Positions 1 to 9,161 of a DNA stretch of 64,000 nt are shown one piece after another. The notes beneath the pieces are model-generated. The model saw only the letters and a list, made by a program, of their open reading frames with translations, did no database searches and was not told where the DNA came from. Numbering within the stretch: the stretch's first letter is position 1; every line of letters starts with the position of its first letter. Location of the stretch: NCBI RefSeq assembly GCF_029589435.1, contig NZ_JARRAG010000002.1, forward strand, positions 4,898,001 through 4,962,000, read 5' to 3'. Both the position numbers and the translations under genes were made by a program. The stretch is from Paludisphaera mucosa (GTDB taxonomy: Bacteria; Planctomycetota; Planctomycetia; Isosphaerales; Isosphaeraceae).

Positions 1-2094
1 GCCGCCGAGCGCACCACGCATTTGATGCGAGCCGTCCTGATCGACCCCGAGAACGCGCGGGCCCGCGGACTGCTCGGCCAGGTGAAGCACGACGGCAAGT
101 GGCTGCGCGCCGAGGACGTGGCGAAGGCGGTCGAGCAGTCGCCCGAGCGGCAGGCGCTGCAGCGCGAGTACCTGGACCGCCGGGCGAAGGCCGGCGACGA
201 CGCCGACGACCAGTACAAGCTCGCCTTGTGGTGCGAGGAGAAGGGGCTGACCCAGCCGATGGTGGCCCACCTGCACCGGACGCTCCAGCTCGACCCCGGC
301 CGCGAGGGGGCCTGGCGGCGGCTGGGCTTCACCAGGGTCAAGGGCCGCTGGGTGAACCCCGAGATCGAGGCCGCCTTCAAGGCGGAGCGCGAGGCGCAGG
401 CGAAGGCCGACCGCGCCTGGAAGCCGAAGCTGGAGACCTTTCGGACCGCCCTGGGGGGCAAGAACCGGGCGAAGCGGGCCGAGGCGTTGAAGGCCCTGGC
501 GGCGATCGAGGACCCTCGCGCAGTGCCGATGCTGTGGCAGGTCTTCGTCAAGGGGGGCGTCGAGGAGCGGCAATGGGCGGCCGCCGACGTCCTCAGCCGG
601 CTCGACGCGCCCGCGGCCTCGACGGCGCTGGCGTCGCTGGCCCTGTTCAGCCCGCACGCGGCGGTGCGGAGCGATGCGGCGGCGTTGCTGCAGCGTCGCG
701 ACCCGCGGGAGTTCGCCGCGATGCTGGCGGCCGCGATCCGCGACGAGGTGAAGTACAAGGTCAAGCCGATCGACGGCCCCGGCTCGCAGGGCGAGCTGCT
801 CGTCGAGGGCGAGGACGCCAACGTGCGGCGGATCTATCGGCCGCTGCAGAGCCCGACCATCCAGCCCGGCGACCAGCTCGGGACGGACGCGAACGGCAAC
901 GTCGTCGCCAACCGCCCGATCGCGACGTATGAGGGGCCGTTGTTGACGGCCGCGTCCGCGGCGGCCCTGTGGTCCGGCAGGCCCGTGGTGGGCTACCTGC
1001 CGCCGACGGACGGCATGGCCGGCATGGACGGCCTGACCGGGCTCCCCATGGTGAATTCGCTCGGGGGGCCCGGATTCCTCTGGAACCCCCCGGACGACCT
1101 CGGGGCGGCGGCCGCGACCCTGGAGCGTGCGGGCGTGCCCGCGTCGCTGAGCCGGACGGCCGTGGGCCGGATCGCGGAGTCGAACGCCCTCTGGTCGTCG
1201 GCGCAATGGGCGGCGGCCGGGGCGATCATGGGCGGCCGCCCCACGCCCTTCGTCCGTCCGATCATCCAGGAGTCGATGCAGATCCCGATCCAGCAGATGA
1301 GGGCCGAGGCCCAGGCGTCGGCGCTGGTGGCGCGCCAGCAGCTGGCGAGCGACGTGGCCGGCATCGAGGCGTACAACGCGCCGATCCGCGAGGTCAACGA
1401 GCGGGCCGTGGCGATCCTCAAGGCGGTGAGCGGCGAGGACCGTGGCGACGACCGTCGCAAGTGGATGAACTGGGTGCTCGACCTGCAGGGCTACGGCCAG
1501 CCCTTCAAGGGCCGGACCGCGCCCACGGACCTGGTCGTCGAGGACGTGCCGATCGGCTTCCAGCCCCAGGCGGCCCCGATCCCGACGTCGGACGTGGTGG
1601 GCTTCCGCTTCTTCACCTCGTGCTTCGCCGCGGGGACGCGCGTCCGCACCCTGCAGGGGGAGCGGCCGATCGAGGAGGTCCAGCCCGGCGACCAGGTCCT
1701 CAGCCAGGACACGACCAGCGGCCGGCTCGCCTTCAAGCCGGTCCTCGAGGCCGTCCACAACCCGCCCGACTGGACGTACGCGATCGACCTGGGCAAGGAG
1801 ACGGTCCACCCCACCGGCATCCACCGCTTCTGGAAGGCCGGGAAAGGCTGGGTGATGGCCCGCGACGTCCAGCCGGGCGACCGGCTGCGGACGGCGGGCG
1901 GCGTGGTGGAGGTGGTCTCGGCCGGGCGCGAGAAGCTCCAGCCCGTCTTCAACCTCTTGCTGGCCGGCGGCGACAACTACTGCGTGGGGACGGTCGGCGT
2001 GATCGCCCACGACCACGGCCTGGTCGAGCCCGTGTCGAAGCCGTTCGACGGCGTCCCGACCACCGCCGAGCTGGCGACGGCCTCCAGGCCCTGA
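1..2094 (+). CDS. Hint-domain repeat protein, copy 1 (5' end outside window)
   Basis: The reading frame is open from base 1 (AAERTTHL...), and comparison with the three paralogs downstream shows that about 58 N-terminal residues, including the leader, lie outside the window. Visible residues 1-130 are TPR-like helical repeats (LALWCEEKGLTQPMVAHL, LDPGREGAWRRLGF) and about 135-250 are HEAT-like (DPRAVPMLWQVF, SPHAAVRSDAAALLQRRDPREF). A variable middle follows, then the motif NERAVAILKAVSGEDRGDD. The C-terminal Hint domain starts at the SC pair (Cys codon 1621-1623; CFAAGTRVRTLQG) and carries TxxH in TGIHRFW. It ends at HDH (2008-2016), where the sister copies have HDN. A 26-residue tail PFDGVPTTAEL follows. 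Hint domains autocleave or splice; the role of the whole protein is unknown. Confidence 0.9.
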   Translation, partial: AAERTTHLMRAVLIDPENARARGLLGQVKHDGKWLRAEDVAKAVEQSPERQALQREYLDRRAKAGDDADDQYKLALWCEEKGLTQPMVAHLHRTLQLDPGREGAWRRLGFTRVKGRWVNPEIEAAFKAEREAQAKADRAWKPKLETFRTALGGKNRAKRAEALKALAAIEDPRAVPMLWQVFVKGGVEERQWAAADVLSRLDAPAASTALASLALFSPHAAVRSDAAALLQRRDPREFAAMLAAAIRDEVKYKVKPIDGPGSQGELLVEGEDANVRRIYRPLQSPTIQPGDQLGTDANGNVVANRPIATYEGPLLTAASAAALWSGRPVVGYLPPTDGMAGMDGLTGLPMVNSLGGPGFLWNPPDDLGAAAATLERAGVPASLSRTAVGRIAESNALWSSAQWAAAGAIMGGRPTPFVRPIIQESMQIPIQQMRAEAQASALVARQQLASDVAGIEAYNAPIREVNERAVAILKAVSGEDRGDDRRKWMNWVLDLQGYGQPFKGRTAPTDLVVEDVPIGFQPQAAPIPTSDVVGFRFFTSCFAAGTRVRTLQGERPIEEVQPGDQVLSQDTTSGRLAFKPVLEAVHNPPDWTYAIDLGKETVHPTGIHRFWKAGKGWVMARDVQPGDRLRTAGGVVEVVSAGREKLQPVFNLLLAGGDNYCVGTVGVIAHDHGLVEPVSKPFDGVPTTAELATASRP

Positions 2095-2146
2095 GAACGA
2101 TCGACCGACCGACCGAGTTCCGACGCGTCCCCGGGAGAATCCGTCC

Positions 2147-4441
2147 ATGATGTCCGCGTGGGCCTTGAGCGTGGTGGTCGGTCTGGCGGGGGCGGCCGAC
2201 GAGTCGGCGAAGCCCGACCTGGCGGCGTACGAATCGGCGAAGGCCTCGGCCGGCCGCGACGCCGAGGCGCAGGTGAGGCTCGCCCTCTGGTGCGAGTCCC
2301 GCGGCATGGCCGCCGAGCGCACCACCCACCTGATGCGCGCCGTCCTGATCGACCCCGAGAACGCCCGCGCCCGCGGCCTGCTCGGCCAGGTCAAGCACGA
2401 CGGCAGGTGGCTGCGGCCGGCCGACGTGGCCCGGGCGATCGAGGAGTCGCCGGCGCAGCAGGCCTTGCTCCGCGAGTACCTGGACCGCCGGGCGACGGCC
2501 GGCGACGACGCCGACACCCAGTACAAGCTGGCCCTCTGGTGCGAGGAGAAGGGGCTGACCCAGCCGATGGTCGCCCACCTGCGGCGGGTGGTTCAGCTCG
2601 ACCCGGGCCGCGAGGGCGCCTGGCGGCGGCTGGGGTTCAGGAAGGCCGGCGACCGCTGGGTCGACCCGGAGGCCGAGGCCGCCCTCAAGGCCGAGCGCGA
2701 GGTGCAGGCGAAGGCCGACCGCGCCTGGAAGCCGAGGCTGGAGACGCTTCGGACCGCCCTGGGGGGCAAGAACCGGGAGAAGCGGGACGAGGTCCGGGCG
2801 GCCGTGGCGGCGGTCGCCGACCCCCGCGCCGTGCCGATGCTCTGGCGGGTCTTCGCCCGGGGCGGCGACGAACGCCGTCAGTCCGCCGTCGTGGAGGCGT
2901 TCGGACGGATCGAGGGGCCCGGAGCGGCGACGGCGCTGGCGATGCTCGCCCTGTCCAGCCCGCACGCGGCGATCCGCTCGGACGCCGCGGTCCTGCTCCA
3001 GCGCCGCGACCCGCGGGAGTTCGCCGCGATGCTCGCCGCCTCGATCCGCGACGAGGTGAAGTACAAGGTCAAGCCGGTCGAGGGCCCCGGCTCGCGCGGC
3101 GAGCTGCTCGTCGAGGGCGAGGCCGCGAACGTCCGCCGGCTCTACACGCCGCTGGATCGGGCGGCCGTCCAGCCCGGCGACGAGGTCTGGAGGGATGAGG
3201 ACGGCAAGCTCGTCGCGAATCGCCCCTTCGGGCCGGCCATGTTGGCCCCCGTCGTGACGCCCCGGGCGATCGCGGCGAGGATGCTGGGACTCCCCGTGGA
3301 GGTCCGCAGGCCCGACCCGGACGCGGCCGGCTCCGAGGAGACCGTCGACCCCGCGACCGGCCTGCTGATGCCGTATGGGTGGGGCGGCGCGATCGACGCC
3401 GACGTGTACGTGCCGACGTACGCCCCGATCGACCGAGGCGCGGTCGCGGCCACCCTCGAGAAGGCGGGAGTCCCGTCCGGGCTGAGCCGGACGGTGGCCG
3501 GCCAGGCCTCGGATCCCCGGGCCTTCGCGGCGGGGCAGGCGGCGCTGGCCCTGTACGGGGGCGGCGTCGCCCTCGACTCCCTGCAAGGCGACACGCTGCG
3601 GCCGATCTTCCGGCAGTCCGTGCAGATGCCCGTCGAGCGGATGGCGGCCGAGGCCCGGGAGTCCGCCGTCATCGCCCGCGAGCGGCTGGCGCGGGACGTG
3701 GCGACCATCGAGGCCTACAACGCCCCCATCCGCCAGGTGAACGAGCGGGCCGTGACGATCCTCAAGGCCGTCAGCGGCGAGGACCGGGGGGACGACCGCG
3801 AGAAGTGGATGGGCTGGGTGCTCGACCTGCAGGGCTACGGCCAGCCGTTGAAGGCGCGGACTTCGCCCCCGGCCGAGATCGTCGAGCAGGTTCCGCTGGG
3901 CTTCCAGCCCCAGGCGTTCCCGGTCCCCTCGGCGGCCGTCGTCGGCTACCGCATCGGCCCGTCGTGCTTCGCCGGGGGGACGCCCGTCCGCACCCTGCAG
4001 GGCGACCGGCCGATCGAGCAGGTCCGGCCCGGCGACCAGGTGCTGACCCAGGACACGACCACCGGCCGGCTCGCCTACAGGCCCGTGGTCGAGGTGATGC
4101 ACAACCCGCCGAACTGGACGTACGCGATCGACCTGGGCAAGGAGACGGTGCACCCCACGGGCATCCATCGCTTCTGGAAGGCGGGGCACGGCTGGGTGAT
4201 GGCCCGCGACGTCAAGGCCGGCGACCGGCTGCGGACGATCGGTGGCACGGTGGAGGTCGTTTCGACCATCAAGGGGGAGGAGGTCCAGCCGGTGTTCAAC
4301 CTGCTCCTCTCCGGCGGCGACAACTACTGCGTCGGGACGCTGGGCGTGATCGCGCACGACAACGGCTTCGTCGACCCGGTGGCGGCCCCCTTCGACGGCG
4401 TGCCGGCCACGGCCGAGCTGGTCGCGACCAGCAAGCCCTGA
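2147..4441 (+). CDS. Hint-domain repeat protein, copy 2
   Basis: 764 residues, with ATG preceded by GGGAGA at 2133-2138 and 52 bp after the previous stop. A short hydrophobic leader (MMSAWALSVVVGLAGAADE) suggests export. Residues ~20-165 are TPR-like, ~190-305 HEAT-like, ~335-500 a segment poorly conserved between copies, and ~530-570 contain the family motif NERAVTILKAVSGEDRGDD. The Hint domain runs from Cys607 (SCFAGGTPVRTLQGDRPIEQ) to His737-Asp738-Asn739, with TGIHRFW as the TxxH motif. It is followed by a 25-residue tail containing PFDGVPATAELVATSKP. N-terminal DNA is nearly identical to copy 3, suggesting recent duplication or gene conversion. Function beyond probable Hint autoprocessing is unknown. 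Confidence 0.92.
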   Translation: MMSAWALSVVVGLAGAADESAKPDLAAYESAKASAGRDAEAQVRLALWCESRGMAAERTTHLMRAVLIDPENARARGLLGQVKHDGRWLRPADVARAIEESPAQQALLREYLDRRATAGDDADTQYKLALWCEEKGLTQPMVAHLRRVVQLDPGREGAWRRLGFRKAGDRWVDPEAEAALKAEREVQAKADRAWKPRLETLRTALGGKNREKRDEVRAAVAAVADPRAVPMLWRVFARGGDERRQSAVVEAFGRIEGPGAATALAMLALSSPHAAIRSDAAVLLQRRDPREFAAMLAASIRDEVKYKVKPVEGPGSRGELLVEGEAANVRRLYTPLDRAAVQPGDEVWRDEDGKLVANRPFGPAMLAPVVTPRAIAARMLGLPVEVRRPDPDAAGSEETVDPATGLLMPYGWGGAIDADVYVPTYAPIDRGAVAATLEKAGVPSGLSRTVAGQASDPRAFAAGQAALALYGGGVALDSLQGDTLRPIFRQSVQMPVERMAAEARESAVIARERLARDVATIEAYNAPIRQVNERAVTILKAVSGEDRGDDREKWMGWVLDLQGYGQPLKARTSPPAEIVEQVPLGFQPQAFPVPSAAVVGYRIGPSCFAGGTPVRTLQGDRPIEQVRPGDQVLTQDTTTGRLAYRPVVEVMHNPPNWTYAIDLGKETVHPTGIHRFWKAGHGWVMARDVKAGDRLRTIGGTVEVVSTIKGEEVQPVFNLLLSGGDNYCVGTLGVIAHDNGFVDPVAAPFDGVPATAELVATSKP

Positions 4442-4491
4442 GGGCGTCCCGGCCTCGAGCCTGCAACCGAACTTCGAAGGAGTGACGCGAC

Positions 4492-6627
4492 ATGGCGGCA
4501 TGGTCCTGGATCCTGGCGATCGGCGTGGTCGCCGCGGCCGACGAGTCGGCGAAGCCCGACCTGGCGGCGTACGAGGCCGCGAAGGCCTCGGCCGGCCGCG
4601 ACGCCGAGGCGCAGGTGAGGCTCGCCCTCTGGTGCGAATCCCGCGGCATGGCCGCCGAGCGCACGACCCACCTGATGCGCGCCGTCCTGATCGACCCCGA
4701 GAACGCCGCGGCCCGCGGCCTGCTCGGCCAGGTGAAGCGCGACGGCAGGTGGCTGCGCGCCGACGACGTGGCCCGGGCCGTCGAGGACTCGCCGGCGGAG
4801 CAGGCGCTGCTCCAGGAGTATCTCGACCGCCGGACGAAGGCCCGCGACACGGCCGACGGCCAGTACAGGCTGGCCCTGTGGTGCGAGGAGAAGGGGCTGT
4901 CGCAGCCGATGGTCGCGCACCTGCGGCGGGTCGTCCAGCTCGACCCCGGCCGCGTGGGCGCCTGGCGCCGCCTCGGCTTCGAGAAGGTCAAGGGCCGCTG
5001 GGTCGACCCGCAGGCCGAGGCGGCCGACAAGGCGGCGCGCGAGGCCCAGGCGGCGGCCGACAAGGAATGGCGGCCCCGGCTGCTGAAGTTGAGGGCGGCG
5101 CTGGCGGGCCGGGACCGGGCGAAACGCGACGAGGCGCGGGCGGCCCTCGCGGCGATCGACGACCCCCGCGCCGTGCCGGCCGCGTGGAAGGTGTTCGCCC
5201 AGGGCGGGAACGAGGCCGACCAGCGCGTGGCGGTGGCCCTGTTCGGCCGGACCGACGGCCCGGCGGCGTCGACCGCCCTGGCGACGCTGGCCGTGTTCGG
5301 CCCCCACGCGGCGATCCGCGCGAACGCCGCGGCGTTGCTCCAGCGCCGCGACCCGCGCGAGTTCGCGGGGTTCCTGGCGGGGCTCATCCGCAAGGAGGTC
5401 AAGTACTGGGTGAAGCCGGTGGAGGGCCCGGGCTCGCAGGGCGAGTTGCTCGTCGCGGGCGAAGACGCCAACGTCCGCCGGCTCTACACGCCGCTGGCCG
5501 CCATGGTGCCGCCGGGCACGGCCGTCGACCCGAACGAGGTGATCATGATCCCGCTGGGCGGGCAGGCCCCGGAGGTCGGCGTCGACGGCCCCCGCTACAC
5601 CCTGGCGGAGCTGGAAGCCGCCCGCGCCCAGCGGCAGGCCCAGACGGTGGCGACGCTGGTCAAGGCGGCCCCCGTCCTGCAAGCGGTGCAGGGCCAGCTG
5701 GCGGCCGCGGCGGCCTCGCCGGCCCCCGGGATGTCCCAGACCGCGAAGCAGGCCGATCCCGATTCGCGATCGTTCCAGGAGGCCCCCGTGATGGAGGACT
5801 TCCTCCAGGTCCCCATCGGCTGGATGGTGGCCGAGACGCGGTATTCCGCCCAGGTCGCCCAGCAGCAGCTCCTGGACGACGTCCGCGCGATCGAGGCCCG
5901 CAACGCCCCGGTCCGCGACGTCAACGAGCGGTCCGGGAACATCCTCAAGGCGATCAGCGGCCGCGACTTCGGCGACGACGGCGAGAAGTGGGCCGCGTGG
6001 ACGATCGACCTCGAGGGCTACGCCTACTCCGCGTCGCCCCGGCCCGAGCCGCCGACCTACGTCGAGGACGTCCCCCTGGCCTTCGCACCCCAGGCCGGGC
6101 CGGCCGTCGTGACCCAGCAGGTGGGGACGCGGATCGTCGCCGGCCACTCCTGCTTCGCGGCCGGGACGCCGGTGCGCACCCTGCAGGGGCCGCGGGCCAT
6201 CGAGACGATCCGTCCGGGAGACCAGGTGCTGGCCGAGGACACGACGACCGGAGCCTTCCGGTATCGGGCCGTGGTCCGGGCGTTCCACAACCCGCCCAAC
6301 GAGACGTTCAAGGTCGACCTGGGCCGGGGCGAGTCGGTCGTCGCCACGGGCATCCACCGCTTCTGGAAGGCGGGGAAGGGCTGGGTGATGGCCCGCGAGC
6401 TGAAGGCCGGCGACCGGCTGCGGACCGTGGGCGGCGTGGTCGAGGTGGCGGCCGTCGAGCCGGACCGGGTGCAGCCGGTGTTCAACCTGCAGCTCGCCGG
6501 CGGCGACAACTTCTGCGTCGGCGGCCCGGGCGTCGTCGCCCACGACAACAGCTACGTCGACCCCGTCACGCGGCCCTTCGACGGCGTCCCCGCCACCGCC
6601 GAGCTGATCGCGACCAGCAAGCCCTGA
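4492..6627 (+). CDS. Hint-domain repeat protein, copy 3
   Basis: 711 residues. The ATG is supported by AAGGAG at 4477-4482 (9 nt spacing), 50 bp after copy 2. Leader MAAWSWILAIGVVAAADE, then the same TPR-like and HEAT-like blocks as its neighbours. The middle segment (about residues 340-440) is shorter and Ala/Gln-rich (LEAARAQRQAQTVATL) and does not resemble the other copies. The motif NERSGNILKAISGRDFGDD follows. The Hint domain extends from Cys554 (HSCFAAGTPVRTLQGP) to His684-Asp685-Asn686, here followed by Ser687 rather than Gly, the only copy with a nucleophilic +1 residue. Tail PFDGVPATAELIATSKP. The molecular role is unknown; export plus autoprocessing is inferred. Confidence 0.92.
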   Translation: MAAWSWILAIGVVAAADESAKPDLAAYEAAKASAGRDAEAQVRLALWCESRGMAAERTTHLMRAVLIDPENAAARGLLGQVKRDGRWLRADDVARAVEDSPAEQALLQEYLDRRTKARDTADGQYRLALWCEEKGLSQPMVAHLRRVVQLDPGRVGAWRRLGFEKVKGRWVDPQAEAADKAAREAQAAADKEWRPRLLKLRAALAGRDRAKRDEARAALAAIDDPRAVPAAWKVFAQGGNEADQRVAVALFGRTDGPAASTALATLAVFGPHAAIRANAAALLQRRDPREFAGFLAGLIRKEVKYWVKPVEGPGSQGELLVAGEDANVRRLYTPLAAMVPPGTAVDPNEVIMIPLGGQAPEVGVDGPRYTLAELEAARAQRQAQTVATLVKAAPVLQAVQGQLAAAAASPAPGMSQTAKQADPDSRSFQEAPVMEDFLQVPIGWMVAETRYSAQVAQQQLLDDVRAIEARNAPVRDVNERSGNILKAISGRDFGDDGEKWAAWTIDLEGYAYSASPRPEPPTYVEDVPLAFAPQAGPAVVTQQVGTRIVAGHSCFAAGTPVRTLQGPRAIETIRPGDQVLAEDTTTGAFRYRAVVRAFHNPPNETFKVDLGRGESVVATGIHRFWKAGKGWVMARELKAGDRLRTVGGVVEVAAVEPDRVQPVFNLQLAGGDNFCVGGPGVVAHDNSYVDPVTRPFDGVPATAELIATSKP

Positions 6628-6682
6628 GCCCAGACCGCCGACCGAACCGCCCGCAGGCACGACGTCCCAGGAGGATTCGCAC

Positions 6683-9022
6683 ATGATCACGACGTGGGCT
6701 CTGGGCGCGGTCCTGGGGATGGTCGGGGGCCCGGCCGACGGGTCGGCCGGGCCCGACCTCGCGGCGTACGAATCGGCGAGGGCCTCGGCCGGCCGCGACG
6801 CCGAGGCGCAGGTGAGGCTGGCCCTCTGGTGCGAGGCCCGCGGCATGGCCGCCGAGCGCACCACCCACCTGATGCGCGCCGTGCTGGTCGACCCCGAGAA
6901 CGCCCGCGCCCGCGGGCTGCTCGGCCAGGTGAAGCATGAGGGACGGTGGCTGCGGCCCGCCGACGTGGCGAAGGCCGTCGAGGAGTCGCCCGAGCGGCAG
7001 GCGCTGCTGCGCGAGTACCTGGACCGCCGGGCGAAGACCCGGGACAAAGCCGACGACCTGTATCGCCTGGCCCTCTGGTGCGAGGACCGGGGCCTGACGC
7101 AGGCGATGGTCGCGCACCTGCACCGGGTGGTCCAGCTCGACCCCGGCCGCGAGGGCGCCTGGCGGCGGCTGGGGTACAAGAAGGTCTCGGGCCGCTGGAT
7201 CAAGCCGGAGATCCAGGCGGCCGCGAAGGCCGAGCGCGAGACCCAGGCCCGGGCCGACCAGGCCTGGCGGGCGAGGCTCGCGGCGATCAAGGCCGGCCTC
7301 GCGAGCAGGGACGGGGCGAAGCGGGCCGAGGCCCTGGCGGCCCTGCAGGCGATCGACGACCCCCGCGCCGTCCGGACGCTCTGGGTCGCCTTCGCCGAGG
7401 CGGGCGACGAGCGCGGCCAGGCGACGGCCGTCGAGGCGTTCGCCCGGATCGAGGGGCCGGGGGCGTCCCTGGGCCTGGCGACGCTGGCCGTGTTCAGCCC
7501 CCACGCCGGGATCCGGCAGGAGGCGTCGCGACGCCTCGTCGGCCGCGACCCGCGCGACTTCGGCGGGTTCCTGGCGAGCCTCGTGAGCGACGAGATCAAG
7601 TACAAGGTCAAGACCATCGACGGCCCCGGCTCGCAGGGCGAGCTGCTCATCATGGGCCCGGAGTCGAACGTCCGGCGCATCTACTCTTCGCTCGAGGCCC
7701 CCCCGCCCCCCATCACCGTCTCGCTCGACCACGGCGGCTACCGATCGATCCGCGTGCCCTTGGGCCCGACGACGACCCTCGCGTCCTACAACGGCGCGTC
7801 GCTCGCCGCGCAGTTGGCCGAGGCGGAGCGCTCCAAGGTGGATGGGACGCCTCCCGTGTCCAGGACCCTCCATGCCGCCGGCCTGTCGACCGAGCTGAGC
7901 CAGATGGTCGCCGAGGCGGCCATGCCCGGTTCGACCAACTTCTCGCCCGGGAGGGTGGCTCTTCTGCCCCAGTCGTCCCCCTTGCCGGTGTACGGGCAAG
8001 ACGCGCCGACCCTCGCCCCCGCGGGCCTCACCCCCGGCCAGGCCCTGGTCGAGTCCGGCCGGATGATCCCCACGGCCGTCGGCTTCGCCGAGACGATCTC
8101 GATCGCGGACCTGACCAAGGAGCTGACCCGGGACCCGAGCCCGGCGAACATCCAGAAGCTCGGCGGCCCGAACTTCCGGCCCATCCTCGATTCGGGCCTC
8201 ACCATCCCCGTGGACTTGATGATCGAGCATGCCAGGAATTCCGTCTACGTCTCCCGGCAGCAGATGGCCGACGACGTCGCCTGGATCGAGGCGGCCAACG
8301 AGCCGGTGCGCACGCTCAACGAGCGGGCCACGACGATCTTGAAGACGGTCAGCGGCCAGGATTACGGGTACGATCCTCGAAAATGGCGGGACTGGGTCTT
8401 CGACGTCAACGGCTACGGCGTGCCTTGGCGGTCCCCGGAGCCGGAAGTCCCGACCTTCATCGAGGAGGTCCCCCTGGCTTACAACCCCACCATCTTTTTC
8501 CCCGTGGAAACCGGGGCCATCCTGGGCTTCACGAAGGCCGGCCCGTCGTGCTTCGCGGGGGGGACGCCCGTCCGCACGCTGCGGGGCGACCGGCCGATCG
8601 AGGCGATCCGGGCGGGCGACCTGGTGCTCAGCCAGGACACCACCACGGGTAAGCTGGCCTATCAGCCGGTCGTCCAGGTGATGCACAACCCGCCCAACAC
8701 GACCTACAAGATCGACCTGGGCAGGGAGACGGTCCACCCCACGGGCATCCACCGCTTCTGGAAGGCCGGCCGCGGCTGGATCATGGCTCGCGAGGTCAAG
8801 GCCGGCGACCGGCTGCGGACCGTCGGCGGGACGGTCGAGGTCGTCTCGGTGGAGAAGGAGCCGGTCCAGCCGGTGTTCAACCTGCTGCTCTCGGGCGGCG
8901 ACAACTTCTGCGTCGGGTCGATCGGCCTGATCGCCCACGACAACGGCTTCGTCGAGCCGGTGGCGCGGCCGTTCGACGGCGTCCCGGCCACCACCGACCT
9001 GGCCGCGACCGCCAAGCCCTGA
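6683..9022 (+). CDS. Hint-domain repeat protein, copy 4
   Basis: 779 residues, the longest complete copy. The start has a strong AGGAGG at 6669-6674 (8 nt spacing), 55 bp after copy 3. Weak leader MITTWALGAVLGMVGG, TPR-like repeats to ~165, HEAT-like ~195-310, and a long variable segment (~330-530). The family motif reads NERATTILKTVSGQDYGYD. The Hint domain spans Cys623 (SCFAGGTPVRTLRGDRPIE) to His752-Asp753-Asn754, with TGIHRFWKAGRGWIMA carrying TxxH and the FNLLLSGGDNFCVG strand. It ends in a 25-residue tail (PFDGVPATTDLAATAKP). Last member of the array. Each member appears to have its own SD but no terminator was seen between them, so cotranscription is likely. Confidence 0.92.
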   Translation: MITTWALGAVLGMVGGPADGSAGPDLAAYESARASAGRDAEAQVRLALWCEARGMAAERTTHLMRAVLVDPENARARGLLGQVKHEGRWLRPADVAKAVEESPERQALLREYLDRRAKTRDKADDLYRLALWCEDRGLTQAMVAHLHRVVQLDPGREGAWRRLGYKKVSGRWIKPEIQAAAKAERETQARADQAWRARLAAIKAGLASRDGAKRAEALAALQAIDDPRAVRTLWVAFAEAGDERGQATAVEAFARIEGPGASLGLATLAVFSPHAGIRQEASRRLVGRDPRDFGGFLASLVSDEIKYKVKTIDGPGSQGELLIMGPESNVRRIYSSLEAPPPPITVSLDHGGYRSIRVPLGPTTTLASYNGASLAAQLAEAERSKVDGTPPVSRTLHAAGLSTELSQMVAEAAMPGSTNFSPGRVALLPQSSPLPVYGQDAPTLAPAGLTPGQALVESGRMIPTAVGFAETISIADLTKELTRDPSPANIQKLGGPNFRPILDSGLTIPVDLMIEHARNSVYVSRQQMADDVAWIEAANEPVRTLNERATTILKTVSGQDYGYDPRKWRDWVFDVNGYGVPWRSPEPEVPTFIEEVPLAYNPTIFFPVETGAILGFTKAGPSCFAGGTPVRTLRGDRPIEAIRAGDLVLSQDTTTGKLAYQPVVQVMHNPPNTTYKIDLGRETVHPTGIHRFWKAGRGWIMAREVKAGDRLRTVGGTVEVVSVEKEPVQPVFNLLLSGGDNFCVGSIGLIAHDNGFVEPVARPFDGVPATTDLAATAKP

Positions 9023-9161
9023 GCGGCCGCCTCGTCCCGCGAGGGCACCTCGATTCGCGACCGGGGGCCGGGCCGCCCCTTGATCGGCCTCGCGTCGACG
9101 CGTCCAATGGTTCGCGGCGTCGACGGGCGGAGGCGGGCGAGGTCGAAGGAGGGCTGGCGAG

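Noticed and set aside
1949-4501. 850-codon minus-strand frame across the Hint array
   Set aside because: Mirrors the coding strand of copy 2; the same pattern recurs opposite every copy, as expected of shadows of duplicated genes.
4324-7680. 1118-codon minus-strand frame across copies 3 and 4
   Set aside because: Shadow of the paralog array with reversed repeats; no SD and no conserved motif.
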